Shown here piece by piece: positions 54,550-63,925 of a stretch of DNA of 64,000 nt. A program made the position numbers and the translations under genes. Position 1 is the stretch's first letter, and the number at the start of each line of letters is the position of its first letter. Source of the stretch: Acidobacteriota bacterium (GTDB taxonomy: Bacteria > Acidobacteriota > Thermoanaerobaculia > Multivoradales > Multivoraceae); NCBI GenBank assembly GCA_029263415.1, contig JAJCXN010000054.1:186001-250000 (forward strand), read 5' to 3'. The notes below the pieces were generated by a model that saw only the letters and a list, made by a program, of their open reading frames with translations, ran no database searches and was not told the origin of the DNA.

Positions 54550-56502
54550 ATGGCGGAGCATGTTGCTGCTGATCCAGCGTTAACCATTGGACTGGCCCTA
54601 ATCTTAGGGATGGTCGCTCAGACCGTTGCGCGGCACCTTCGTATTCCGGGGATCGTCCTGCTGCTCGCCACCGGCGTGCTCGTCGGACCTGATGTTTTGG
54701 GATACGTCGAGCCTCAGTCACTCGGGTCGGCGTTGCAACTACTGGTTGGGTTTGCTGTTGCGATCATTCTGTTCGAGGGTGGAGTCAGTCTCAACGTTGC
54801 GGAGCTGAGGCGGCAAGCGTCCAGTATTCGGAGGTTGGTGACCTTGGGCGCGGTGGTGACAACCGTCGGTGGAGCCTTGTCGGCACGCTGGATTCTGGGG
54901 TGGGCCTGGCCGCTAGCGATTCTGTTTGGCACCTTAGTGATCGTCACTGGGCCCACGGTGATCAATCCACTGATGCGGCGCATCAGAGTCAACCGCAATC
55001 TCTCGACCATACTCGAGGCGGAAGGCGTCTTCATTGATGCGGTGGGCGCCATCGTGGCAATGGTGGCGCTTGAGATTGCGTTGCAACCGCCGTCGGCTCA
55101 AGGCTTCGCTTTGGGCGCTCAAGACCTACTGACTCGGTTCGCATACGGTGGCGGGCTGGGCATTGTCTGTGGGCTGGTGGTGGTTCTGGTACTGAAGATC
55201 GATTGGCTCGTGCCTACGGGCCTCGAGAATGTGACCACCCTCGCAACAGTCCTCTTCTTCTTTCAGTTCAGCAACCATCTCAGTCATGAGTCGGGCATTG
55301 TTTGCGTGACGGTTGCGGGCGTTGCGGTGGGCAATCTTCGCAGCGAAGCAGTCACCGAACTCAAACACTTCAAGGAGCAGCTCACGGTGCTGTTCATTGG
55401 CATGCTGTTCGTCTTGCTGGCCGCCGATGTACGCATGGTCGAGGTACAGAATCTTGGGCTAGCCGGGTTGCTCACTGTGCTCGCCCTGGTTTTTCTGGTG
55501 CGGCCGGTCAACATTTTTGCGAGTACCGTTGGCTCAGGTCTGAACCTCCGCGAGAAGACGTTTCTCTCATGGATGGCGCCACGAGGCATCGTTGCTGCCG
55601 CCGTGTCCTCGCTGTTTGCTCTCAGGCTAGAGGCGAACGATATTGACGGTGGTAAGGAACTCCGCGCGCTGGTGTTTTTGGTGATCGCGGTGACGGTGGT
55701 ACTTCAGGGGATGACCGGCGGCCTACTGGCTCGCTTGTTGAGGCTCAAGCCGCCCAAGCCCGAGGGCTACACTATTCTTGGCGCCAATGACATCGGCTTG
55801 GCACTGGCTGAGAGTGCTCGTCGCGGTGGCAAGGAGGTGTTGTTCATCGATACCAACACCGATCACTGCAAGGCAGCGCAGGACTTGGGTTTCAGGGTCC
55901 TGTGGGGGAGTGCGTTGGACGACTCGGTTCTGCGGCGGGCCCAGCTCACTCGACGAGAAGGCTGTGTTGGTCTCAGTCCCAACGAAAACGTTAATTTCTC
56001 GTTCGCACGCCGTGCGGCGCGCGAGATGGGCGTGAGTCGCGTGTGGGTCGCGCTGCTGCGCGACCGCCGCAAGGTCTCCGCCGAGATGGTGCGGAAAATG
56101 GGTGGCCATCTCCTGTTCGCGGAAAGCCGTAACTTGGACTTCTGGGCGCTCAAGATGGGGCGCGACGACGTGGTGATCGAACGTTGGATCGGCGCGATGC
56201 CCGAAGCCACTCAATTCGCTGATGCCAGCGCTATCACTAGCGATCGACGCACCTATTTGCCGCTCTCGTTGACCAGTTCCAAGAGCGGCTTTCGTCTGAT
56301 CGACGAGTCGGTGAAGCCGGTCCAAGGAGACACGCTCGAGGTGGCTATTGTGACTAGCAGCAGAGCACAAGCTGCTGAGGAGCTCCGTTTGCTGGGCTGG
56401 GATCATCCCGAGGTGATCTTAGAGCCAGACAGCGCTAGCTCCGCTCGGCCAGGCCCCGTGGAGCCTGATACTGGCCGACGCGACTCCGAGGAGTCTGATT
56501 GA
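54550..56502 (+). CDS. Cation:proton antiporter with RCK/TrkA-N domain
   Basis: A 650-residue protein. Residues about 10-400 form the CPA-type transporter with about 12 hydrophobic segments. Conserved features include GIVLLLATGVLVGPDVLGY in an early segment, ILFEGGVSLNVAELR and the core GPTVINPLMRR. A TrkA-N nucleotide-binding domain follows (YTILGANDIGLALAESARRGG, about residues 412-530). A C-terminal extension lacks a recognisable TrkA-C. It probably exchanges K+ or Na+ for H+ at the inner membrane under nucleotide control. It is 124 bp from the ABC operon. Confidence 0.88.
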   Translation: MAEHVAADPALTIGLALILGMVAQTVARHLRIPGIVLLLATGVLVGPDVLGYVEPQSLGSALQLLVGFAVAIILFEGGVSLNVAELRRQASSIRRLVTLGAVVTTVGGALSARWILGWAWPLAILFGTLVIVTGPTVINPLMRRIRVNRNLSTILEAEGVFIDAVGAIVAMVALEIALQPPSAQGFALGAQDLLTRFAYGGGLGIVCGLVVVLVLKIDWLVPTGLENVTTLATVLFFFQFSNHLSHESGIVCVTVAGVAVGNLRSEAVTELKHFKEQLTVLFIGMLFVLLAADVRMVEVQNLGLAGLLTVLALVFLVRPVNIFASTVGSGLNLREKTFLSWMAPRGIVAAAVSSLFALRLEANDIDGGKELRALVFLVIAVTVVLQGMTGGLLARLLRLKPPKPEGYTILGANDIGLALAESARRGGKEVLFIDTNTDHCKAAQDLGFRVLWGSALDDSVLRRAQLTRREGCVGLSPNENVNFSFARRAAREMGVSRVWVALLRDRRKVSAEMVRKMGGHLLFAESRNLDFWALKMGRDDVVIERWIGAMPEATQFADASAITSDRRTYLPLSLTSSKSGFRLIDESVKPVQGDTLEVAIVTSSRAQAAEELRLLGWDHPEVILEPDSASSARPGPVEPDTGRRDSEESD

Positions 56503-56604
56503 AGGAAGGGAACCGCTGTCTCCTAGACTCCTTGTGGCCTGGCTCCTAATCGAGTCCTAACCGACTCCTGGTTGCCGGGGCGCTAGTGGGCCAACCAACG
56601 ACTC

Positions 56605-57603
56605 CTACGCTCGCCGGCAGGTGAGGTAAGTCCAGCAGGCGCGGAAGGTCGGTTGCTGATCGAACAGGCGCTCGAGCGACTCTTCGATCAGCGCCAGACG
56701 CAAGGCGACCATGTCCTCGTCTGGGGTCGCGCCGTCGATCTTGGCGGTACCGCCTGCCCAGCCCATAACACCCTCGTGGTATGCGCTTAAGAACTCGAAC
56801 CAGTCAGAGACCTTGGCTTCGATTACCCGATGGGCAACTCCATCGACAGTGAATCCGGCTTGGTCGAAGTGTTGTAGGTAGTAGTCGAGCGGTCGAACCG
56901 GAAGAAAGTAGCGGTCGCGTTCGGCTGAGTGCTGAGCCATTCTTGAGGCATCTGCAAGCGCGGGCCTGAAAGCTGCGTAGCGCTCGTCGAGTTCTACCAG
57001 CGTCTTTGCGAGCGCTTGAATGCGGCCCACCGTTTCGTCGATCAACCAGGTGTCTTTGGGGGCTGAGGCGCCGCGGATGTTGCCGGATTGAACGAGAGCG
57101 GTGCCGCCCGGACGCAGCACGCGGTGCCAGCTCTTGAGGGTTACGTCCAAGCCATAGTAGAGATGGATGGCGTTGGTCGATGCGATCAGATCAGCACCGC
57201 GCTCGAGAAGCTTGGGGCTTAACACCTCATCAAGCCGCTCGAGCCGCCCCTCCGCGCGTAGATAGCGAATCCAGCGAAAAGCGGCGCGCTCGTCGTCTCC
57301 TAGCTTTTCGTAGGCGACGCGCAGGAACTTAGGCGAAGCGTCCACCAGCAGGAGGCTGAGCTCGCGAGGCACATCCGAGCGCGAGCGCAATCGATCGAGC
57401 AGGATGCCGGTGCCGCCCGAATAGTCAATAACGACGTCATCAGGCTTGAGCAAGTCCGCCATTTCCGCGAGGGTCGGATCGAGGTTCGAGTACCAGCCGT
57501 GGGCCTCGACGTTGTCGTATTTTCGGGCTAGGTCGCCGACGTCGGCGTCGACCCAAGAGTCGGTGGGTACCCGAGGAAAGTCGTCTGGATAGTGCTTGCT
57601 CAT
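56605..57603 (-). CDS. SAM-dependent methyltransferase
   Basis: A 332-residue protein from ATG 57603. Motif I is VVIDYSGGTGILLDRL and motif II reads LSLLLVDASPKFL. Then comes LIASTNAIHLYYG with VLRPGGTALVQSGN, the class I methyltransferase pattern. Substrate is unknown. It begins 33 bp after the acyltransferase gene on the same strand, so it may act on a lipid or glycerol derivative, which is inference. Confidence 0.85.
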   Translation of the reverse strand: MSKHYPDDFPRVPTDSWVDADVGDLARKYDNVEAHGWYSNLDPTLAEMADLLKPDDVVIDYSGGTGILLDRLRSRSDVPRELSLLLVDASPKFLRVAYEKLGDDERAAFRWIRYLRAEGRLERLDEVLSPKLLERGADLIASTNAIHLYYGLDVTLKSWHRVLRPGGTALVQSGNIRGASAPKDTWLIDETVGRIQALAKTLVELDERYAAFRPALADASRMAQHSAERDRYFLPVRPLDYYLQHFDQAGFTVDGVAHRVIEAKVSDWFEFLSAYHEGVMGWAGGTAKIDGATPDEDMVALRLALIEESLERLFDQQPTFRACWTYLTCRRA

Positions 57604-57636
57604 CAGCGCTGCAGAGTACCGCAACCCTGGGTACAA

Positions 57637-59145
57637 TCACATGCCTCCTCCAGATCCTGTGGTCGGTTTCGGTTCGGATTGCGAGGTGACCTTGCCATCT
57701 GCTGCAACCGAGCCGGGCAGGTCGAGGCCTCGAGAGAACTCCATGAGTTGGTCGAAGAGTTCCGAGCGGCGGCGCCTTAGGCGCGCCACCGTGTCGGTCT
57801 TGCGACTGCGAGTGATCAGCGTGCGCAGGCCGCGAATCAGTTCAGTGGCAAGGCGTTGATAGCGCAAAGCAATCGCGCTACCCAGGGCGCACAGGACGAT
57901 AGCCATCGTCGCCGCGTAAATCGGTGCGCGCGGAGTGAACGCGTTCTCGGTCCAGATCGTCGGTCGCGCCCAGCCCACGATCACGCCGACCAGGAGCCAG
58001 GTCGCTGGCAAGACCACCATCCCGAGAGCTAGCTTGAGGCCGGCCTGTTCTTTGCGCGATTCAGACCAATTGTGCGACAGGATGCGCAACAGAAAGGCGG
58101 CCGGTAGGCTCACTGCGTAACCCAGCAGCACAAACGGCGGCATTAGAAAGAAGACCACTGCGAATTCCACCAAGAGCATTGGCCACCGTCGACGCATGCG
58201 CGCTGCCGCGTTGACGTCGAGGTCAACGTCGCTGAGCCTCAGCATGCGCAGAGCATCACCGTAGTCACGCACCGCGGCCATGATGCGGTCGGTCTCCGCT
58301 GGTTGTGTGAAACGGCGCTCGCGGTACGCGTGCCAGACACGACCAAATCCGAGGCTGCGCTCGGCCATGTCGGCAGGCTTAAGGGTCGCGCCAGCCCTTG
58401 CTGATCGCTCAGCTCTCACCAAAGTGCGAACTCGCTCCATCGTGTGATGAACGGTCCAGCTTTCCGTCGCGTGCACAACGTGCTTGAGCGTCGCTTCGAT
58501 CTGAGCAGTTACCCATTGAATCGCGCTGTCGTTGTCAGCGTGAGCCCCCTCTTGGACGTTGGTGAGATCGATCGGCGGATGAAACGCCACCAGGGCGCGT
58601 GAGCGGAACGCATGCTTCTTGTCATAGTGGAGCCCAACCGGAAGTATCACGGGACAGCCCTGACCAGCCGCTGCGCGCTCGCGGGTCATCAACCACAGTC
58701 GAGCCGCGCCGCTGCGGAGTTGTTGAGGTTGGGGCGCGTCGTGGGTGACACCCTCAGGAAACACCGCTACGAAGTGATCGAGTGCGGCGTCCGCCATGTG
58801 ATTCAGTGCGGCGGTGTTGGCCTCTCTGCGATTTCGTTCAGGAGTCGAAGGATCGGCATCCTGGGCTCGGTAGAGCGGCACGGTGCCCAGCGAGCGGAGT
58901 AGGTAGCCCAGCAGTGGGATGCTGAACAGGCCGTGTCGGGCACCGAAGACCACCGGTTGCGGGCAGCACGTGAGGATCAAGAAGCCATCGACCAGTCCGT
59001 TCGGATGCCAAGCGACGACGATTCCTGATCCGTCATCCGGGACGTGCTCGATGCCGGTGATCTCAACCTTCCGAAAAAAGGCCCGCACCACCAGCCTCAA
59101 CAGACGGATCCAGTATGGGAAGGCGCGTGTGGGGTACGAGGTCAT
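57637..59145 (-). CDS. PlsC-like acyltransferase with membrane-domain extension
   Basis: A 502-residue protein. The N-terminal acyltransferase domain has WHPNGLVDGF near residues 46-55, with an H-x5-D catalytic motif. ARHGLFSIPLLGYLLRSLGTVPLYR and VFPEGVTHD (the EGxT-type motif) follow. H-x5-D resembles the SCT1/GPT2 glycerol-3-phosphate acyltransferase subclass more than the usual H-x4-D. The C-terminal half has three or four membrane segments (FAVVFFLMPPFVLLGYAV, VVLPATWLLVGVIVGWA, IYAATMAIVLCALGSAIAL) and a basic tail. It probably acylates glycerol-3-phosphate or lysophospholipid. It is cotranscribed with a methyltransferase gene. Confidence 0.85.
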   Translation of the reverse strand: MTSYPTRAFPYWIRLLRLVVRAFFRKVEITGIEHVPDDGSGIVVAWHPNGLVDGFLILTCCPQPVVFGARHGLFSIPLLGYLLRSLGTVPLYRAQDADPSTPERNRREANTAALNHMADAALDHFVAVFPEGVTHDAPQPQQLRSGAARLWLMTRERAAAGQGCPVILPVGLHYDKKHAFRSRALVAFHPPIDLTNVQEGAHADNDSAIQWVTAQIEATLKHVVHATESWTVHHTMERVRTLVRAERSARAGATLKPADMAERSLGFGRVWHAYRERRFTQPAETDRIMAAVRDYGDALRMLRLSDVDLDVNAAARMRRRWPMLLVEFAVVFFLMPPFVLLGYAVSLPAAFLLRILSHNWSESRKEQAGLKLALGMVVLPATWLLVGVIVGWARPTIWTENAFTPRAPIYAATMAIVLCALGSAIALRYQRLATELIRGLRTLITRSRKTDTVARLRRRRSELFDQLMEFSRGLDLPGSVAADGKVTSQSEPKPTTGSGGGM

Positions 59146-59179
59146 CGACGACTACAGGCGCTAGAGACAGTGCAGCCCC

Positions 59180-59761
59180 TCAGGGCTTGATCCACGTCTC
59201 GTGGAGGTGCGTCCATTGGAGACCCAGGGGTGCGTTCGGATTGGTGTGCAGGTCGACCGTGCTGAGTCGAGCAACGGTTCCGTCCTTGGTGGTCTGCCAC
59301 TCCTCGTAGGTAACTGTGGTGTGGTCTCCGTGTTGGTGACGCGTCACGGGGTTCTTGATCACGATACGAGCGGCTTCGTCATCGTGCCATCGTCCCCAAT
59401 CGGCATAGACCGCTTGCACGACCTGCTCGCGATCTGCGAGCGTGCCATCCGGGCCAACGATGACGAAATTCGCCGCCAGTGCTTGATCGAAGCGAGCGAA
59501 AGCAGCCTGAGTCTGTGGCAATCGCCCGACGAACCAAGCCTCGAGGAAGTCGTGCAACTCGATCGTTTCTTGAACTGCCTTTGAACTGTCGGCCGGCGCC
59601 TGGCTCGGCTGATCATGCTTCGCGTCGACCATTGGGCCCTCAGTGGAAGATGGAGGTGTGCAGGCGTACAGCGCTGTTGCCAGTACAGCTATTGCCGGCA
59701 GCGCCATGAATCCGAGGGTCGGAGTCGGCGCCGACACGGATCGAGTGGATTGAGCGGTCAT
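59180..59761 (-). CDS. NTF2/SnoaL-like lipoprotein
   Basis: A 193-residue protein from ATG 59761, preceded by AGAGG. The frame is open to 59833. The signal peptide has an ALYAC lipobox. The mature part is a DUF4440/NTF2-like domain (ELHDFLEAWFVGRL, FDQALAANFVIVGPDG, VTYEEWQTTKDGTVARLSTVDL, LHETWIK). No catalytic residues can be assigned. Location is probably the outer membrane. Confidence 0.75.
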   Translation of the reverse strand: MTAQSTRSVSAPTPTLGFMALPAIAVLATALYACTPPSSTEGPMVDAKHDQPSQAPADSSKAVQETIELHDFLEAWFVGRLPQTQAAFARFDQALAANFVIVGPDGTLADREQVVQAVYADWGRWHDDEAARIVIKNPVTRHQHGDHTTVTYEEWQTTKDGTVARLSTVDLHTNPNAPLGLQWTHLHETWIKP

Positions 59762-59863
59762 GCGGTTGCCTCTCGGGTCAGTGGAGCGACTCAGAATACA
59801 CCGGGCTGCTGCGTTGGGGTACTCTGGCGGCAAAGACTCAACTACGAATCTTGAGAGGTGATC

Positions 59864-60325
59864 ATGCGACGATTAGGAGTAGCTAGCTGGATTGTCTTGA
59901 TGGTGGTTGCCGCGACGGTCCTGTTGGGAAAGGCTGCACAAGCCGGACTCCTCATTTGGGTCGCGCTGCCGTTCGCTGTGTTGGTGGTCGTAGGGCTTGC
60001 GGTCTTGCGCCCCAAGGAAGAGCTCGCCGGCTGGTCAGTCTTCACCGTTTGGCTCAGCACGACCTACCTGTCATTGGGTGGCATCGAGTGGGCCGGCTTC
60101 GCGGTCGTCGTGGTGTTTGCGCTGCTCGGGTACTTTCGGTCACCGTGGTTCTTGGCAGCTGCTTGGTTGCTGCACATCGCCTGGGACTTCGTACCGCGTG
60201 AGTTGCCCGAACTGCTGGTCGATCTACCGGTGGCGTGCTTGATCTTTGATGGCGTGATCGGGCTCTACTTGGCACTTGGCGCAAGGGCTGGCCGGTGGTC
60301 TCCGCCTGCTCAAGGATCGTCTTGA
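59864..60325 (+). CDS. Small integral membrane protein
   Basis: A 153-residue protein from ATG 59864, with GAGAGGTGA immediately upstream. It has about five hydrophobic segments with a conserved-looking FLAAAWLLHIAWDFV segment. HxxWD-type motifs occur in several small membrane families. No confident family assignment was made. The gene is divergent from the NTF2-like lipoprotein and converges on the kinase gene. Confidence 0.75.
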   Translation: MRRLGVASWIVLMVVAATVLLGKAAQAGLLIWVALPFAVLVVVGLAVLRPKEELAGWSVFTVWLSTTYLSLGGIEWAGFAVVVVFALLGYFRSPWFLAAAWLLHIAWDFVPRELPELLVDLPVACLIFDGVIGLYLALGARAGRWSPPAQGSS

Positions 60326-60361
60326 TACAGCTTCGGCACGGTTGAAGAGGTGTGCGTGTTC

Positions 60362-63298
60362 TCAGGGCTCGGGGCTGTCCTCTGCTAGCAGACGCTTGGC
60401 GCGCAGCACCGTCGCGTCGTCCGGCCCGCGCACCGCAACGATCGCCTCGAGCGAGTAACGCAATTCGCTGGTGTGATCGCTGTCGAGATCGAGCCCGCAC
60501 TGCGCGACTTCGAGCGCGGCGATTGCCGCTTTGTAGTTCGACGACGCGTCTTGTCTAGTTTCGAGCGCAGCTTGGGCAAGCTCGAGTCCCTCACTGCGAC
60601 GTTGGACAACTGACGCCTTGATGGAGGCGCTTTCAGGATTGCACAGAATGCGTGCAAGACCGAGTTGGCTATGGGCCAAGTCAGGGTGTGATTCGCCCAG
60701 TGCCACCTCGCGAATCTCGAGTGAGCGCCTAAGCTGAGCTTCAGCTTGAAGGTATCGCCCGCGTTCGAAGTTGAGTCGGCCTAGATTCGCTAGCGGGAAC
60801 GCAACCACAGAGTGCTGTTTGCCATACAGGCGTTCTGCGATTGTCAATGAACGATTGAGCAACGACTCTGCACTGTTGAACTCCAAACTGTCGATGGCCA
60901 AGAGGCCCAGGTTGTTGAGGACTGTGATGAACAGATACTCGGGAGCGTTAACCTCGCGCAGGCCGCCTTCGGCCAAGCGGTAGTGATGTTTAGCCTCACT
61001 CAGGCGCCCTTGCTCGTGTAGGACCCAACCGAGATTGATCAAGGCTGTAGTGTGCTCGCTTGCTGGTGCGCTCAGAAACTCTAGACTCTGTCGATAGAGG
61101 TCCTCAGCCTCTTTGAAGCGATCAGCACGCTGCAGAACGGCAGCTAGGCGCCCAGCGGTGGTCAATGTGGTGGAGTGGGCGCTGCCCAGAACTTTCGCCT
61201 GAGCGGCGTGGCACGCTCGATACTCGTCGGTTGCTTGCTGCGTGTCGCCTAGGCGTTCGAGGGTGAGTGCGCGTTCATAGCGAGCGTTGAGGGTCTCGGG
61301 TTCGAGGGCTCCGAAAGCTGCATGTAGAGCAGCTAGCGCTTGCGTTTGCATTTCGAGTGCTGGTTGCAACTGATCGCGGCTCGCCAGAACCCGCGCCAGG
61401 CCAGTTCTGGCCTCCGCGGAGGCTCGCAGTTGCGATGGAGTTTCCTGGTTGCCGCTTGCGAGCAAATCGAGGGCTTCAAGGAAGTTCGACTCCGCCTCGT
61501 CGAGTCTGCCGCTGGCGGTCAGTGCGCGGCCCCGGCCAATCGCGATGGTCGTCAGCGCCGGAGCAAACCGAGACCGCGGCTGCACTGCTGGCAGTGGAAG
61601 CAGCGCTTCACTTGCGGCGCTGTACACTGCGAGTGACTGCTCAAAATCGCCACGGGTGTAGACCACTCCAGCCCGCCCACTCAGTAGCGCGGATTCGAGC
61701 AGTGGCCAGTTGGTGTTGTCTCGGGGGATCTGCTCGAGGGTTTCGAACGCTTCGTCCAGCAGAGTGTCAGCCTCATCGACCCGACCAAGGTTCATGAGGA
61801 TGCTGAAGATCGTTCGTTGGAGGCGGAGCCGATCTTCCGGCACCGCGCCTAGAGACTCAAGCAATCGTTGTCGGCCCCGATCCAGCGCCTCCAAGACGGT
61901 GATCGACTCCCCTTGAGCTCGTTCGGGAGCCGCCTCGAGAATGAACCCAGTGAGCATTCGATTGTTGAGGTCAGCCCGGTTGGTCTGCTCTTGGGCCCTT
62001 GCCCGTTCCGTGCTTGCTTGAGCCAGCGCAGTCTTGAGCCGTGCCCCTTGCAGCGACAGGAGGACCACAGCGGCGACCAGAAACAACGCTGCGATTGTGC
62101 CGGTCGCAAAGGCGATTGGGTTGCGCTTGATCGCCGTTGTCAGCCGATATACGAAGGAATCCGGCCGCGCAATGATTGGTCTGTCGTCTAACGAACGCCG
62201 GATGTCGAGGGCCAGCGCAGCAGCTGAGTCATAGCGGCGTTCTGGCTCCAACGCCAGTGCGCGCAACACGATCGCATCGACATCTCCGCGCAGCTGGGCG
62301 GGGGAAAAGAGAGGCTGTTCGACACTGCTACGAGCTAGCTCGCTGGGCTTGGTACACCTGCCTTCGAGGATCGATGTGGTCACCAAGTCAACGGTCCGCG
62401 AACCGGCGCCCGAGCCGGCGCGCGAACCGGGGGTTGCGCTCAGGTAGGGTAGCTGTCCGGTCACCAATTCACACAGTAGGACGCCGAGCGAGTAGATGTC
62501 GCTGGCCGTTGTGATGGCGTCGCCGCGCAACTGCTCAGGGCTTGCGTGACTTGGGGTCATGCGTCGTTGGACTGTTTGCGTCACGTCTTCGTCGGCAAGA
62601 TCCTTGGCAATGCCAAAGTCGACCAGTCGTGCGCGATCGGAAACCAGAACATTTGACGGTTTGATGTCGCGATGGACGATCAGACTGCGGTGAGCAGCAT
62701 GCACGGCGTCACAGACGGTGGCGAACAGCTCGAGGCGTTCAGCCAGGTCGAGCCCCTGCTCTTGACATGCGATGTCGATGGGCGCGCCTTCGACATACTC
62801 GAGAACAACGTAGGGGCGTTGGTCGGGGGCTGTGCCGTAGTCGATCAGTCGAGCGATGCCTGGGTGGTCGAGTCGTGCGAGCGCCGCGCGTTCGCTTGCG
62901 AATCGTTGGTGAAGATCGGCGCCGAATTGGTCCGCTCGGAGCAGCTTGATTGCCGCTGTTTGTTGCCCGCCATCGACAGCGCGAGTGGCGGAGAAGACTT
63001 CGCCCATGCCACCTCGTCCGATCAGGCGAGACAAGGTAAAGCCTCCGAGTTCAACAAAGGGGAGTTGATCTGCCGCCGAGGGTGGAGAGTCCTGGATCCG
63101 TTCCGCTACCAATGCCGCAGGCTCGTCCAAGAGCGGGTCGGTTCGCTGGTGGGCTTCGAGCAGTTCTCTGAGGGCAGTCGCACGGATTGGGTCGCGTGTC
63201 TGCAGTTCGCGAAGCGCCTGGTCTCGAGCTGCGTCGGACGCGTCGATCAGGGCATAGAACTCGTTCCAGGGCAGTTCGCTAGATGCTTGATCTGACAT
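60362..63298 (-). CDS. Serine/threonine protein kinase with TPR repeats
   Basis: A 978-residue protein. The Hanks-type kinase domain (about residues 75-345) has the glycine loop LIGRGGMGEVF, catalytic IVHRDIKPSNVLV, DFGIAKDL and SPEQLRGD. A membrane segment (IAFATGTIAALFLVAAVVLLSL, about residues 395-416) separates it from TPR repeats (about 430-920). The gene lies 21 bp after an ECF sigma factor gene. This ECF-kinase pair is typical of the TIGR02999-type sigma factors. The external part may sense an unknown signal. Confidence 0.93.
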   Translation of the reverse strand: MSDQASSELPWNEFYALIDASDAARDQALRELQTRDPIRATALRELLEAHQRTDPLLDEPAALVAERIQDSPPSAADQLPFVELGGFTLSRLIGRGGMGEVFSATRAVDGGQQTAAIKLLRADQFGADLHQRFASERAALARLDHPGIARLIDYGTAPDQRPYVVLEYVEGAPIDIACQEQGLDLAERLELFATVCDAVHAAHRSLIVHRDIKPSNVLVSDRARLVDFGIAKDLADEDVTQTVQRRMTPSHASPEQLRGDAITTASDIYSLGVLLCELVTGQLPYLSATPGSRAGSGAGSRTVDLVTTSILEGRCTKPSELARSSVEQPLFSPAQLRGDVDAIVLRALALEPERRYDSAAALALDIRRSLDDRPIIARPDSFVYRLTTAIKRNPIAFATGTIAALFLVAAVVLLSLQGARLKTALAQASTERARAQEQTNRADLNNRMLTGFILEAAPERAQGESITVLEALDRGRQRLLESLGAVPEDRLRLQRTIFSILMNLGRVDEADTLLDEAFETLEQIPRDNTNWPLLESALLSGRAGVVYTRGDFEQSLAVYSAASEALLPLPAVQPRSRFAPALTTIAIGRGRALTASGRLDEAESNFLEALDLLASGNQETPSQLRASAEARTGLARVLASRDQLQPALEMQTQALAALHAAFGALEPETLNARYERALTLERLGDTQQATDEYRACHAAQAKVLGSAHSTTLTTAGRLAAVLQRADRFKEAEDLYRQSLEFLSAPASEHTTALINLGWVLHEQGRLSEAKHHYRLAEGGLREVNAPEYLFITVLNNLGLLAIDSLEFNSAESLLNRSLTIAERLYGKQHSVVAFPLANLGRLNFERGRYLQAEAQLRRSLEIREVALGESHPDLAHSQLGLARILCNPESASIKASVVQRRSEGLELAQAALETRQDASSNYKAAIAALEVAQCGLDLDSDHTSELRYSLEAIVAVRGPDDATVLRAKRLLAEDSPEP

Positions 63299-63319
63299 TG
63301 CGTGGAAGGGCGATGAAGG

Positions 63320-63925
63320 CTAGTTGAGTGGATCAGCGGAGGTTTGGGTGAGGTCTCTGAGAAGGAAGGCGCGGGCTCCGGTCCACGAGCGTTCGACCGA
63401 GCGTTGCGAGATGCCTAGCGTCGCTGCAGTTTCCGGAACAGTTAAGCCGGCGAAGAACCGCAACTTGGCGACGTCGCTCATGCGCGGGTTCTCGGTCTCT
63501 AGGCGGTCCAACGAAGAGTCGATGGCCAAGACGTCCTCCGCCCTGCGCCATAGGGTGCCATCTGCGGTTTGCTCGGGCAGTTCGACTCGATGGTATTCGC
63601 CCCCTCGCTTGGTGCGCGCGTAGCGGCGCGCTCGATCGACCAGGATTCGCCGCATCGCTTCTGATGCTGAGGCGAAGAAGTGAGCTCGATTGTCGAAATC
63701 GACAGAGCCGTCGTGTCCGAGTAACTTGAGGTAGGCCTCGTGGACCAGGGCAGTAGGGCCGAGTGTGTGTCCGGAAGGCTCACGCGCCATCTTGCCGCGA
63801 GCGAGGCGTCGTAACTCATCGTAGACCAAGTTGAAGAGTCGGCGGGAGGCGATCTCGCGCTCGTTGCGGTCTTCGGATCGGGCCTGCGCAAGAATCGTTG
63901 TGATGTCCTCCATCGTGATTCCCAT
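63320..63925 (-). CDS. ECF-type RNA polymerase sigma factor
   Basis: A 201-residue protein; ATG 63913 is an alternative start. LFNLVYDELRRLARGKMAREPSGHTLGPTALVHEAYLKLL is the region 2 signature of the ECF group that accompanies kinases. Region 4 reads LRFFAGLTVPETAATLGISQRSVERSW, a helix-turn-helix. Phosphorylation of, or by, the adjacent kinase is plausible from operon organisation. Upstream sequence to the window edge shows nothing recognisable. Confidence 0.93.
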   Translation of the reverse strand: MGITMEDITTILAQARSEDRNEREIASRRLFNLVYDELRRLARGKMAREPSGHTLGPTALVHEAYLKLLGHDGSVDFDNRAHFFASASEAMRRILVDRARRYARTKRGGEYHRVELPEQTADGTLWRRAEDVLAIDSSLDRLETENPRMSDVAKLRFFAGLTVPETAATLGISQRSVERSWTGARAFLLRDLTQTSADPLN

